Shown here one piece after another: positions 42,420-50,789 of a DNA stretch of 64,000 bases. This DNA is from Agarophyton chilense. Taxonomy: Eukaryota > Rhodophyta > Florideophyceae > Gracilariales > Gracilariaceae. Every line of letters starts with the position of its first letter. Positions within the stretch are counted from its first letter, which is position 1. The notes below the pieces were generated by a model, which was not told the origin of the DNA, did no database searches, and saw only the letters and a program-made list of their open reading frames with translations. The stretch covers positions 1,054,001 to 1,118,000 of the forward strand of contig JARGXX010000129.1 in assembly GCA_030374765.1 (NCBI GenBank), read 5' to 3'. Made by a program: the position numbers and the translations under genes.

Positions 42420-43073
42420 CTAGGAGACTGGCGACGGTGCCGCCAATGCCGCGAATGGGTTCACGCCTGGCGGCAGCACGCCCGCCAGCCCGGCGCTCAG
42501 TCCCGGCCCGCCAAGCGCTAGCACCGTGCCGTCCTCGCTGTTTGCCGCCGCCACGCCCTCTTCCGTGCTGGCCGCCGTGGACACGGTATTGTCGCCAAAT
42601 GACGAAACCGCCGTGCCGTCGCTCAGCGTCACTACCGACCCGGCGCCGAGAAAGTCGCCGATACGGTTTGGTGTTGCCGTTGGCGTTGTTGTTGGCATCG
42701 TTGTTGGTGTCGCTGTTGGTGTCGTTATCGGCGTCGTTATCGGCGTCGTTATCGGCGTCGTTATTGGCGTTGCTGTTGGCGTTGCTGTTGGCGCCATCGG
42801 CGTCGCCTCCTCCATTTCGACTGGTACCTCCATTTCAAATGGCGGCTCGCTGCTGTCGGTGGATGGCGGCGACTCAGACGAGTCCCAGCCGGATTCGGGC
42901 TCGTGCCCGAGCGGCCCCACCGGCTCGAACTGCGACGGGTCTTCGTACCCGAGCTCGTAGCCCAGTCTGCTTGTGTACGGTGCCGTAGGTGTGGCGTGCA
43001 CCGCGTTGCGGCGGAGCACTGCCGTTAAAGCGCTCAGTAGTAGCACGATGGTTGCGGTACAACCGGTCTTCAT
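42420..43073 (-). CDS. secreted or surface protein with Thr-Pro repeats
   Basis: A 217-residue protein from the ATG at 43073; the longer frame to 43196 starts at TTG and is repeat-rich leader. A signal peptide is clear (MKTGCTATIVLLLSALTAVL..., cleavage near residue 27). Residues about 100-145 carry short repeats such as TPITTPITTP and TPTATPT, a pattern expected to be O-glycosylated or rod-like. The tail (GTVLALGGPGLSAGLAGVLPPGVNPFAALAAP) is hydrophobic and Gly/Ala/Pro-rich, but a typical GPI signal is not certain. No catalytic domain. Likely an extracellular matrix or wall component; the family is not recognised. Confidence 0.65.
   Translation of the reverse strand: MKTGCTATIVLLLSALTAVLRRNAVHATPTAPYTSRLGYELGYEDPSQFEPVGPLGHEPESGWDSSESPPSTDSSEPPFEMEVPVEMEEATPMAPTATPTATPITTPITTPITTPITTPTATPTTMPTTTPTATPNRIGDFLGAGSVVTLSDGTAVSSFGDNTVSTAASTEEGVAAANSEDGTVLALGGPGLSAGLAGVLPPGVNPFAALAAPSPVS
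42664..42798. repeat. 12-bp tandem repeats encoding Thr-Pro
   Basis: Units related to GGCGTCGTTATC, at least four nearly perfect copies at about 42718-42765 with degenerate flanking copies. They encode TPIT-type repeats on the minus strand. Confidence 0.8.
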
Positions 43074-43982
43074 TGCGCTGCTGATAGGCTGTTGTGAGAG
43101 TTGCCGTGAGGGTTGCCGTGAGGGTGCTGTTAGAGTGCGGGATGTGCGTTGTATGGGTGATGCTTGTTGCTTCGTTGCGCCGCGCGAGTTGTGCAAGATG
43201 CTGATGGGCTAGCAAACATTTGCCTCAGCGTGCCGCCGTCATGCTCTTATACGTCTACGCGCCAGGGGTGCCATGGTGAAGCTTTGTTGAGCAACACATG
43301 GTAGTCTCCTCGAGCACCTCACAGAAAAGCGCCACCGCCGTGTTGGCCGGCAAGCAAGCCCGTCTGTTGACGCCGAGCGCATTCACCGTCGTCATCAGCA
43401 AACGCAGCCACCAGACCTTCCGCTCGGTCGCGCCGCCACGCAGACCTTGTGCTCAGTTGCGTCGCCACGCAGACCTTTACCTCGCTCACGTCCCACGGCA
43501 CATCCTACTCGGGCTCTTGCATCTGCTTTTGCTACCAAAAGCGATCAACCGGCGCCCGCCGTGCTCGATCCACACGCACCACGTGGAGCAAACTGTGCCG
43601 TCCAATCGCGGCGTCATCTCGCACAGCTGGCACAATCATCTGCCGTCATTCGCCGCTTTCGCGTCGCGTAGCCGTCAACGTACGCCAGGCCTCTCTCAAT
43701 TCTGCAAAGCAATATGCGCCGCCGCAAGTGTGGCGCCTCGGTTTACTTACTGCGCCGTGCCTTGAGCGCCACTGGTATTATCAGTAGTCTATTTGGCTCG
43801 TTGGCCGTCGTGCGCCATTCATCCGCGCCACCCAGCATGGACTTAAGCTTACCGTTCTGCACACCTTCGTTCCACCCTGCGCCCGCTGCCTCTCTCGCCG
43901 CCGCTACCCCCCTTCTCTCCGTCCGACTCTTTCCAGCGCGTGTTCTTTTTCCTTCCCTCTCCCGTCACACGCCTCTTGCGTC
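43074..43982. other. divergent promoter region
   Basis: About 0.9 kb between the Thr-Pro protein and the cyclase gene. Contains short direct repeats of CCACGCAGACCTT (about 43436-43475) and GTTGCCGTGAGG (about 43100-43125). No supported coding frame. Confidence 0.45.
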
Positions 43983-45272
43983 ATGGCGCCTGCGGCCGCT
44001 GGAATCGTTGTCAAATCGTGTTCAGATAGAAACGCCCGTCCGTTGCCGGCAGCCCCTCATAACGTCTTCGTTCATAACAAGAACCATTATGACCAACACA
44101 AGGTTCACGCATGGACCAACTACTATGAGCTTCCTGTCGAGTACACAGTCGAGATCCACAACCAAATTTTTTCCACGGACAACCCTACCTTGGCCACGCG
44201 TTTCATGCCTCCAGGGTACAAACGACGCTTCGTTGTCATCGACCAAACTGTCCATGCTCTCTACTCGCGCGCCATACTAGACTATTTCAACTTCCATGGT
44301 GTGCAATGCAAGTTTGTCATCATCAAGGGCGAGGAGCAAAACAAGCTCTTCTCCGCAGTAGAGAAAATCTTCAATGAACTATGTGAGTTCGGCCTGCTAC
44401 GAAGAGAGCCCATCGTGGCCATCGGAGGCGGATGTGTTCTCGACATAGTTGGCTTCGCCGCAAGTTGTTATCGACGCGGTGTGCCATACATTCGCGTGCC
44501 CACAACACTTCTGGCTATTGTCGACGCCAGTGTGGGAGTCAAGTGCGGCGTCGACTGGCACCATCCCACTCTCGGAGGCCTCAAGAATCGCATGGGATCG
44601 TTTTATCCCCCAATTGCGGCGCTTTTGGACAAGTCATTCATTAACACACAGGACCGCCGAAATCTCATCAACGGAATGGGAGAGATCATGAAGCTCGCAC
44701 TGGTTCGCAGCCCCGAGCTGTTCTCATTGCTAGAGCAGCACGGCGCACGTCTCATCGAGGAACGCTTCCAATCAGATGATAATATACCAGACCGTGTTAT
44801 TGAACTATCCATTCAGGTCATGTTGGAGGAGTTGGGACCCAATCTTTGGGAATATCATCTTGAACGATGTGTGGATTACGGACATACCTTCAGTAAGATT
44901 CTCGAAATGCAGGCAAACCCCGCTGTGATGCACGGCGAAGCAGTCAGCATTGATGGCTTCTTATGCATTTTACTTTCTCACCGTAAAGGATGGATTTCTA
45001 CAGAAATACGGAACCGTGTGTTCACCGTTATGAAAAGTTTGCAATTACCTACATGGAATTCAGCTTGTACACTTAAACTACTCACAAAGGCCGTTGCAGA
45101 TAGTATCGAACATCGACATGGCAAGCTTCGTTTGCCGCTTGTCAAGGGTTGCATTGGATCTTACGCATTTGTAAATGAATGCAAAGAAGAGGATTTGAAA
45201 GCCATAATTTCTCAGGCTCTTGAACTGCACCCTGGTGCCACGGTGAACGACATCAATGCCATCAGCATGTGA
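43983..45272 (+). CDS. sugar-phosphate cyclase of the EEVS/DDGS (DHQ synthase-like) family
   Basis: A 429-residue protein. It has the NAD site (IVAIGGGCVLDIVGFAASCYRR, about 144-165), YIRVPTTLLAIVDASVGVK, and the metal-binding residues Glu234 (GMGEIMK), His301 (DYGHTFSK) and His317 (MHGEAVS). This signature and length fit cyclases that turn sedoheptulose 7-phosphate into 2-epi-5-epi-valiolone or desmethyl-4-deoxygadusol, the first step to gadusol and mycosporine-like UV screens, and not ordinary shikimate DHQ synthase, which is shorter. Whether it is EEVS or DDGS cannot be settled by eye. About 140 residues precede the NAD site, and the N-terminus has no clear transit peptide. No O-methyltransferase or ATP-grasp partner lies in the window, so it is not clustered or fused. 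Confidence 0.85.
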   Translation: MAPAAAGIVVKSCSDRNARPLPAAPHNVFVHNKNHYDQHKVHAWTNYYELPVEYTVEIHNQIFSTDNPTLATRFMPPGYKRRFVVIDQTVHALYSRAILDYFNFHGVQCKFVIIKGEEQNKLFSAVEKIFNELCEFGLLRREPIVAIGGGCVLDIVGFAASCYRRGVPYIRVPTTLLAIVDASVGVKCGVDWHHPTLGGLKNRMGSFYPPIAALLDKSFINTQDRRNLINGMGEIMKLALVRSPELFSLLEQHGARLIEERFQSDDNIPDRVIELSIQVMLEELGPNLWEYHLERCVDYGHTFSKILEMQANPAVMHGEAVSIDGFLCILLSHRKGWISTEIRNRVFTVMKSLQLPTWNSACTLKLLTKAVADSIEHRHGKLRLPLVKGCIGSYAFVNECKEEDLKAIISQALELHPGATVNDINAISM

Positions 45273-45685
45273 CATTATAACCCAAGCACCCATACCGAAT
45301 CAACCGTCGGCGCTTCAAAACGTCTGCAGAAGCTAACACCAGTCATCAACGTGTGCAGTTATTTTTTGGCTTGGCTTCCGTTCAAAGCGCTTGTGCTTCC
45401 ACGCCAAGTGTTGAACACCTTGAACAGTTGCGATAGCAGTCACTGGAACTGTTTTTCTTGTTGGTGAGTTTTCTTTGTTTGTTCGAGGCGTGAAGTTTGT
45501 GTGATTATTATACATGAGTAATCCGTTTTTCGCTGCCGGAAGCAGCCAGTGACATGTATTAGACAATGTAATCTCAAGCACGAACGTGCAAAACCTTTCG
45601 GTTTACGGATTTGTTCTGTTCATAGTTCTTTATAAAAAGGGCACATGGCATGTAACCTTGTACCTACCAGCCGTTCAGCTTATTT
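45273..45685. other. convergent 3' spacer
   Basis: Between the cyclase stop and the stop of the two-TM protein gene. An 82-codon minus frame (45333-45581) starts at GTG and is not supported. Confidence 0.4.
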
Positions 45686-46198
45686 TCAAAGTCGCTTGCG
45701 CACGTCTTTACGCCATGATCGCCATGCTCGCCATGCTCTGCAGATTCCTTTTCTGGCCATGCTCCATAGCCATGAAGCGCCGTTGCCAATTCGTGTGAGC
45801 AGGACATCTGCGCCACGAACCTCGAAAAGCACGGCAATAGCATATACTAGACCTATAGAAAGGGCCACAAGAGACACAAGAATATCGAAGAAGAAGAGCA
45901 CCAAACCTATAAGAATAGCGCCAGCTGAGACCTTTCCAAACTCGCGCAACGCATACGATTTGTCCTTCTGCTTTTCCTCTTCACTTTCATCAGTGCTGCC
46001 TTGCGGTTGCTTCCGGTTAACTTGGGTTAATCGGATTTGAGGTTTTGAGTTGCGAGCAGTATTAAAGATGCGCCTTCGCGTTGGATTTGCTGTATACAGC
46101 CGTGTCTTTCGCACCGAACTGTGCAAATAGGATGATGCAGCCCAGATGCTGAGTGGCAGCGATTGGGTAAACAACAGGACCGGGGCCGAAGAAGTCAT
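45686..46198 (-). CDS. predicted organelle-targeted two-TM protein, unknown
   Basis: A 170-residue frame from the ATG at 46198. Residues 1-50 are S/R/T-rich with almost no acids, like an organelle transit peptide. A charged segment follows (STDESEEEKQKDKSYALREFGK). Then come two adjacent hydrophobic segments of about 18 residues each (AGAILIGLVLFFFDILVSL and VALSIGLVYAIAVLF), and a basic, Trp/Arg-rich tail (RAWRAWRSWRKDVRKRL). Plausible as a plastid or mitochondrial inner-membrane protein. Family not recognised. Confidence 0.55.
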   Translation of the reverse strand: MTSSAPVLLFTQSLPLSIWAASSYLHSSVRKTRLYTANPTRRRIFNTARNSKPQIRLTQVNRKQPQGSTDESEEEKQKDKSYALREFGKVSAGAILIGLVLFFFDILVSLVALSIGLVYAIAVLFEVRGADVLLTRIGNGASWLWSMARKGICRAWRAWRSWRKDVRKRL

Positions 46199-46713
46199 GA
46201 ATTGGACACAAGAGCAGAATGAACGAAGGCTTCACGCGAATGCGTCAAACAACAGGAAAGTATCAACGGAGCGTAGGACAATTGAACGTGAATGGAATGA
46301 ATGGTGCGGAGTGAGGGGTTGCATTGAAGCGACGGTGGATGATGTAAACTATAGTGTTACCAGGTAACTTAGCAGGTGTATCGAGGATGGTTGATTTTGT
46401 CGAGCGCGTTGTGTGTGATGAACGTGGCCGAGCTGGGGACTTTTCGACCAATGAGAGGCAGCGTGGCAGTGTGAATAGTGAAATGGAACAAAAAAATCGT
46501 GACGTTAGAGATTGGGAGTTGCAAGCAAGAAGATGCTGACCACAGGAAGGGGTGAGGTGATGCGGAGGAGAGCGGTAGCAGGTGCAACTTTTGACAAAAG
46601 AATATGAACTTTTTTTTATTGTGCGGTCGGTATTGTGCAATGCTACCGGATAACGTACATGGCGAGGAAGAAAGTTGCAGAGTACCTTCGAAGGGTACAA
46701 GGGTTGTTGCGCA
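46199..46713. other. spacer upstream of the two-TM gene
   Basis: Spacer between the start of the two-TM gene and the stop of the CX9C gene, both on minus. Small frames only; nothing recognised. Confidence 0.4.
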
Positions 46714-47028
46714 TCACATGGTATGACGGCTCATACAGCGATCCAATCGCGCATGGTGGGCAGCACAATCGGCGCGACGGCAGCGAACAAGCTCGGGCAC
46801 GCCGCCGCAGCAGTACTGCAACTGGCGCGCCTCAGCAGGGCACAACGACAGCGACACGCACCAGCCCAGCAGCACGGCGAAGCGCTCGCACGCCACGGAC
46901 GTAGGTGACGTCTGTGGATGCATTCTGGCGCACGTGCGTAACGCCTCTGCTGCGTCGCGGCACTTTGGAAAAGCTTCGTCCACATCCATCGCGCGCACGC
47001 CGTGCGATCCGCGCGCAACTTTGCTCAT
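46714..47028 (-). CDS. four-CX9C (tandem CHCH) protein, probable mitochondrial intermembrane-space
   Basis: A 104-residue protein from the ATG at 47028; the longer frame starts at TTG. It has four exact C-X9-C motifs: C23-C33, C47-C57, C63-C73 and C88-C98, plus C74 and C83. Twin CX9C pairs form helix-turn-helix folds oxidised by the Mia40/Erv1 relay in the intermembrane space, and a second pair gives a quadruple arrangement like complex I subunit NDUFA8 or some COX assembly factors. Spacing between motifs differs from NDUFA8, so I do not name it. No N-terminal presequence is expected or seen. It shares a 266-bp divergent promoter with eS10. Confidence 0.7.
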   Translation of the reverse strand: MSKVARGSHGVRAMDVDEAFPKCRDAAEALRTCARMHPQTSPTSVACERFAVLLGWCVSLSLCPAEARQLQYCCGGVPELVRCRRADCAAHHARLDRCMSRHTM

Positions 47029-47263
47029 TGTGTCGCCGCTACACGCGAGAGCCCTCCTCCGTCTGCGTGGCAGCACTTTCGACTTGTTAATGTAGTTGTC
47101 GACCAATTGCTTTTGTGTTGTACCAATTATGGTCCGTCTGTAAGCGCGCGCTGTAATGCCACTCGTCGCCGCCGCCGCCGCCCGTCAAGCTCGCACGCCA
47201 TCGTGCTGGTGTCTATCGTTACCGCTGCAGCCGCCGCATCTATCTTCAATACCTCGCCCTTGT

Positions 47264-47273
47264 CCCCCCCCCC
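47264..47273 (+). promoter_or_regulatory. C10 tract upstream of the eS10 ATG
   Basis: Ten C in a C/A-rich leader, 22 bases before the start at 47295. It resembles a TOP-like pyrimidine leader, but the transcription start is not known. Confidence 0.4.
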
Positions 47274-47294
47274 ACCCACCCCACGCCAGCCGCC

Positions 47295-47741
47295 ATGTTG
47301 ATGCCGAAGAAGAATCGCGTCGCCATCTACTCGCAGCTCTTCAAGGACGGCGTATGCGTCGTCAAGAAGGATCCCATGCTCAAGGAGCACCTGGAAATCA
47401 AGGATGTCCCCAACCTGCACGTCATGCAGACCATGAAGTCGCTCAGGTCGCGCGAGTACGTCCGAGAGACCTTTTCATGGCAGTATTATTACTACTACCT
47501 CACCGACGAGGGCATTGAGTACTTGCGATCTTACCTCAATCTGCCGAGCACCGTCAAGCCTACCACCCTCAACCCACCCCCACGCCAGCCCGCCCGATCT
47601 GCACTGGGCGGCCGTGGCGATCGCCCGCGAAGGGGCTATGGAGATGGATCTGACAAGAAAATGGGACCGGGTGGTGATTTCCGCCCGTCGTACAGAGAAG
47701 GTGGCGGCTTTGGTCGCGGTGGACCAATTCGCAACGATTAG
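47295..47741 (+). CDS. RPS10: 40S ribosomal protein eS10
   Basis: A 148-residue protein. The winged-helix core is unmistakable: [71 protein letters not shown]. The Gly/Arg-rich C-terminal tail ([14 protein letters not shown]..., ending GGPIRND) matches eukaryotic eS10, which sits at the head of the small subunit near the mRNA entry. Length fits the family. Single exon here. Its ATG is preceded by CCGCC. Stop codons of this gene and the minus-strand Tat-SF1 gene are only 106 bp apart. Confidence 0.96.
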   Translation: MLMPKKNRVAIYSQLFKDGVCVVKKDPMLKEHLEIKDVPNLHVMQTMKSLRSREYVRETFSWQYYYYYLTDEGIEYLRSYLNLPSTVKPTTLNPPPRQPARSALGGRGDRPRRGYGDGSDKKMGPGGDFRPSYREGGGFGRGGPIRND

Positions 47742-47847
47742 AACCTACGATTCGCTTTGCGAGTGGCCGCCCAGTGGAGAGTGGCGAGCGCTTTCTTGTT
47801 AAATTACATACGTCTCACCAATAACGAATGGCGCCCATGCTTTTGTA

Positions 47848-48915
47848 TCACTGCGAGCTCGCTTTATTTTGTTGTTGCGGCGAATGTGTTTGCTTCTCGT
47901 CTTGTGCTTCATTGTCTTCCAGCCATTGCTTCCACTCTATGTCTCGTTTCTCGCGGTCTACGTCTGTCTCTTTGTAGCGATAGTCGGTTTTTCCATCGTA
48001 AAGCTGTGCGCTCAACTGTCTGCCATCGTACCATCTTGCATTCATCACTTGAATGCACTGGAGACAGGCCTGGATCGAGTTGAACTTGACCGCGACCGCG
48101 CCCTCAACGCTTCGTTCAAACACACTCACTTTGTCAACTTGACCGCATTCGGCGCAGCCGTGTTGCATATCTTCTCGAATCAGGTCGTAGTCGGCTGCGT
48201 TGGCTGTGTTGGCGTCAAACACGTTCTTCAAAATCACGATGCGACACGCGTTCGGAGCGTTGCGTTCGTCGTGCTGCTCGTCCGCCCAGCTCATCTTTTC
48301 GCGCACAAACAAGTGACGCGAGATGCGCGGCGTCGGCGACTTTGCCCGTGCCGCATCTTGGCGCGCGGCATCTGCGAGCGTACGTGCCTTCTTATGATCA
48401 AAGCTGGCCTCGACGACGGAAAGCGGAAACTGGTGCGCACGAAGACAAGCTCCATCCAGCAGTAACAACGCATTGTCCACGCTGGGGCGCAACGCATACG
48501 TGACGAGCGCGTCGCCCTTGGCAGCTCCGTGCTCGTCATAGTAGATCTTGACGCGAGGCGCGCCGGTGCGCGCGTCCGGTAGCAGGATGCCACACTTGGC
48601 GCAGAAGGCGGCCAACTCGGACGCCGTGGCGTCCGCCGGCAACCCGGTGATGTACACGCTGGTGTTTGGTTGACGACGCTGTCGAGATGCCTGGCGCGCG
48701 CGCTTGCGCGCCTGTCGCTTGCGCTCGCGCTGCTCGGCCACGCGCTGGCGCGGCGAGGGAGGCGCGGGGGAAGGTATGAGAGAAGGCACGGACGACGGTG
48801 AAGGCGCTGAGCACTCGGCAGAGGGCGCCGGCGAGGGCGCCGGCGAGGGAGCACACTCGTCTCGACCGCCGTCGCTGTGGGCCTCGGCGTTGCTGCCGCC
48901 ACCGACGGCCATCAT
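47848..48915 (-). CDS. Tat-SF1/Cus2-like U2 snRNP splicing factor
   Basis: A 355-residue protein. The frame is open to a GTG at 49047 and includes an ATG at 49035, but a C/T tract (48961-48977) like other leaders here lies between, so the ATG at 48915 (MMAVGGGSN) is preferred. Acidic/Ser/Pro N-terminus, then an Arg-rich stretch (QRERKRQARKRARQASRQRR). RRM1 is about 95-185 (TSVYITGLPADATASELAAF...). RRM2 is a UHM-type domain, about 225-330 (CRIVILKNVFDANTANAADYDLIREDMQHGCAECGQVDKVSVF...ARWYDGRQLSAQLYDGKTDY), the signature of the Tat-SF1/Cus2 family. These proteins bind SF3B1 ULMs and U2 snRNA during U2 snRNP biogenesis. Its presence agrees with the spliced LSM5 gene nearby. Confidence 0.88.
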   Translation of the reverse strand: MMAVGGGSNAEAHSDGGRDECAPSPAPSPAPSAECSAPSPSSVPSLIPSPAPPSPRQRVAEQRERKRQARKRARQASRQRRQPNTSVYITGLPADATASELAAFCAKCGILLPDARTGAPRVKIYYDEHGAAKGDALVTYALRPSVDNALLLLDGACLRAHQFPLSVVEASFDHKKARTLADAARQDAARAKSPTPRISRHLFVREKMSWADEQHDERNAPNACRIVILKNVFDANTANAADYDLIREDMQHGCAECGQVDKVSVFERSVEGAVAVKFNSIQACLQCIQVMNARWYDGRQLSAQLYDGKTDYRYKETDVDREKRDIEWKQWLEDNEAQDEKQTHSPQQQNKASSQ

Positions 48916-49259
48916 GGCGGGCGAGGCGCGCGGCGCGCGAGAGGTGGAGGACGAGGACGAGGGGGGAAGGGGGAAAGAGGAATGACAGGGCGATGACCAG
49001 TGGGGTGACAATGGAGGCGGGGTGGCAACCAGCATTGCTGTGCGCACGCCTCGCGCGCGAGCGCCACGTCAAGCAGCACGCGCCGTTTCGGGCCGCGCGC
49101 CAATGTTTTCGGTCATGTTCTCATCGAAGCGGCTGCGTCGTGCGCCGCGCTCGCCCTTAAAAAGCGCCCGGCGCGTGGCGTTAGACGCTCGCATCTTCGT
49201 CACCGCTCATCCGCGGTTCGCTCGTTTATCTTGTCATTTCCGCTTCTCTTCTCTCCGCC
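48916..49259. other. divergent promoter region
   Basis: Between the Tat-SF1-like and Stum-like genes, 344 bp, GC-rich. Includes the purine tract 48961-48977 next to the Tat-SF1-like start. Confidence 0.5.
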
Positions 49260-49586
49260 ATGAAGGTTCCGGAACAAGTGTACAGCGGCATGCCGCGCGG
49301 CATTTCGTCCACAGCGGCGCTTGTACTTCTCGCCATCAATGTGTTCATGCCCGGCGTGGGCACCATCATCTCGGCCTTTCTGGCTGCCGAGTGCATGTCG
49401 GAGACCGTCTTTGTCGGCGTTCTACAGCTGATTACGTCGCCCTTGCTCGGCCTTGGCTTCATCTGGGCTATCGTGTGGAGCGTTCGCCTCTACAGGAAGC
49501 ACAGCTCGGATACTGCTGCCCCCGTTCCGGGCGATGAGGAAAGCCCGCTTGTTTCTGGCTTGCCGGACATCCCGGGTCAAAGCTAA
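49260..49586 (+). CDS. small two-TM protein, Stum/SPEC3-like
   Basis: A 108-residue protein from the ATG at 49260. It has two hydrophobic segments (about 18-43, STAALVLLAINVFMPGVGTIIS; about 50-75, VFVGVLQLITSPLLGLGFIWAIVWSV) and a short charged tail with DEESPLVSGLPDIPGQS. N-V-F-M-P-G-V-G-T-I-I-S resembles the N-F-x-P-G-x-G-T-I-I-S core of the Stum/SPEC3 family, small membrane proteins linked to mechanosensation and cilia in animals. The match is one motif by eye, so the family call is tentative. Function in an alga without cilia would be unknown. Confidence 0.6.
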   Translation: MKVPEQVYSGMPRGISSTAALVLLAINVFMPGVGTIISAFLAAECMSETVFVGVLQLITSPLLGLGFIWAIVWSVRLYRKHSSDTAAPVPGDEESPLVSGLPDIPGQS

Positions 49587-50789
49587 AGGTGCTCACATTT
49601 CCATGTCGCGTTCTAATGCAAGGCGCACGGAACACCCCCTGGCGTGGAGCTTTGGCTTGTGTAACAGCCTTGTACCACTTTCGCGCCTTCATCAATGTGT
49701 ACAATTTATTCCCCACCCCCTTCCCCCCAATTGTTCCTGAAGCCGGGCGCTCATGCGCCCCGTACCAACGGCAGTAGAGTAAAGCAGTAACAGAACCGCA
49801 TTTTTTCGGTCTCTCCGCTTTTTGTTCAAGTTGTCTCATATCAGCCATTTTGTTTCCATCTTATTTCTAGTAGTCCTTCTTTGCCACACTCCACTATCTC
49901 ACCAACAACAAACAAAACGCATACCCACAGCTTTTGCGCTTTGTAATACTCATGGGCTGCCCTGTTTCGTGATCAAGCCGAGTGCACAACCTGAATCTCC
50001 GCATTCGTATCCTTCGCATCTCCGTGCACATACAGTTATCGGACAACTTGAGATTGGTAGTGCCAGCAATGTGGCTTAAAATATACAACCCCTTCACTAC
50101 ACCCAAAGTCCCTCACCGATTGCATCGACACCGTTGCCGCGCCACTCTCACTCGCATGCCATCTACACAATTACGGTCGGTAGGATAGTTTCGAAAGCAA
50201 TAGCGGAAAACTGGAGCGTTTCTCAGCATGACCTTCATCCTCACTGCTGATGGCACCACCGTAAAAAGAACCGCTGTCCATATAGACCAGCCTTGGCCTC
50301 GCCAGCTGAGCGCGTTCCCTCGCTCTTGACTCAGCCCACCCGAATGATGAATAACGTACTCCCATCTGGTACTTACGCGATTACAATCACCCCAGCTGCC
50401 ATCAGAATGGTCGTTTCTCAAATCCTCCGATGCGCGGATTGTACTTCGTAGTCAAACCGCACGCATATCTTGTAAACAAGGACAATCCACCACGCACCCA
50501 ACTTTGTAATGCCGACTTGGGTGAAATTTTCTCTTCTGTACAAACCTCATCTTTTGCCACCTTTTCCAAATTCCTCAGAGCCCTTGCTTGGCTACAATAT
50601 CCTGCGGCGATCTTGCAGTCAGAAGGGAGAGAAAAGGGAAAGGGCGATATATAGATAGATAGAGACAGAGAGACAGAGAGACAGAGAAACCGAGAGAGAG
50701 AGAGAAAAGACTGCTTCTGCTTCTTTTGACTGGCCCCGCGTCCTTGATAATCAACCTAAGCGACACATACTTCCACCTTACGTCCCCCC
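49587..50789. other. 1.2-kb spacer with microsatellite
   Basis: After the Stum-like stop and before the MULE-derived gene stop. A 6-bp GGGCGC/GCGCCC hairpin lies at 49745-49760. A GATA/GACA/GA microsatellite is listed separately. No coding or RNA gene supported. Confidence 0.45.
50646..50709. repeat. GATA/GACA/GA microsatellite
   Basis: Compound purine-rich short tandem repeat of gata, gaca and ga units in the spacer, 80 bases from the stop of the MULE-derived gene. Confidence 0.85.

Noticed and set aside
45333-45581. 82-codon minus frame between two convergent stops
   Set aside because: GTG start, no domain, fits 3' UTR sequence.
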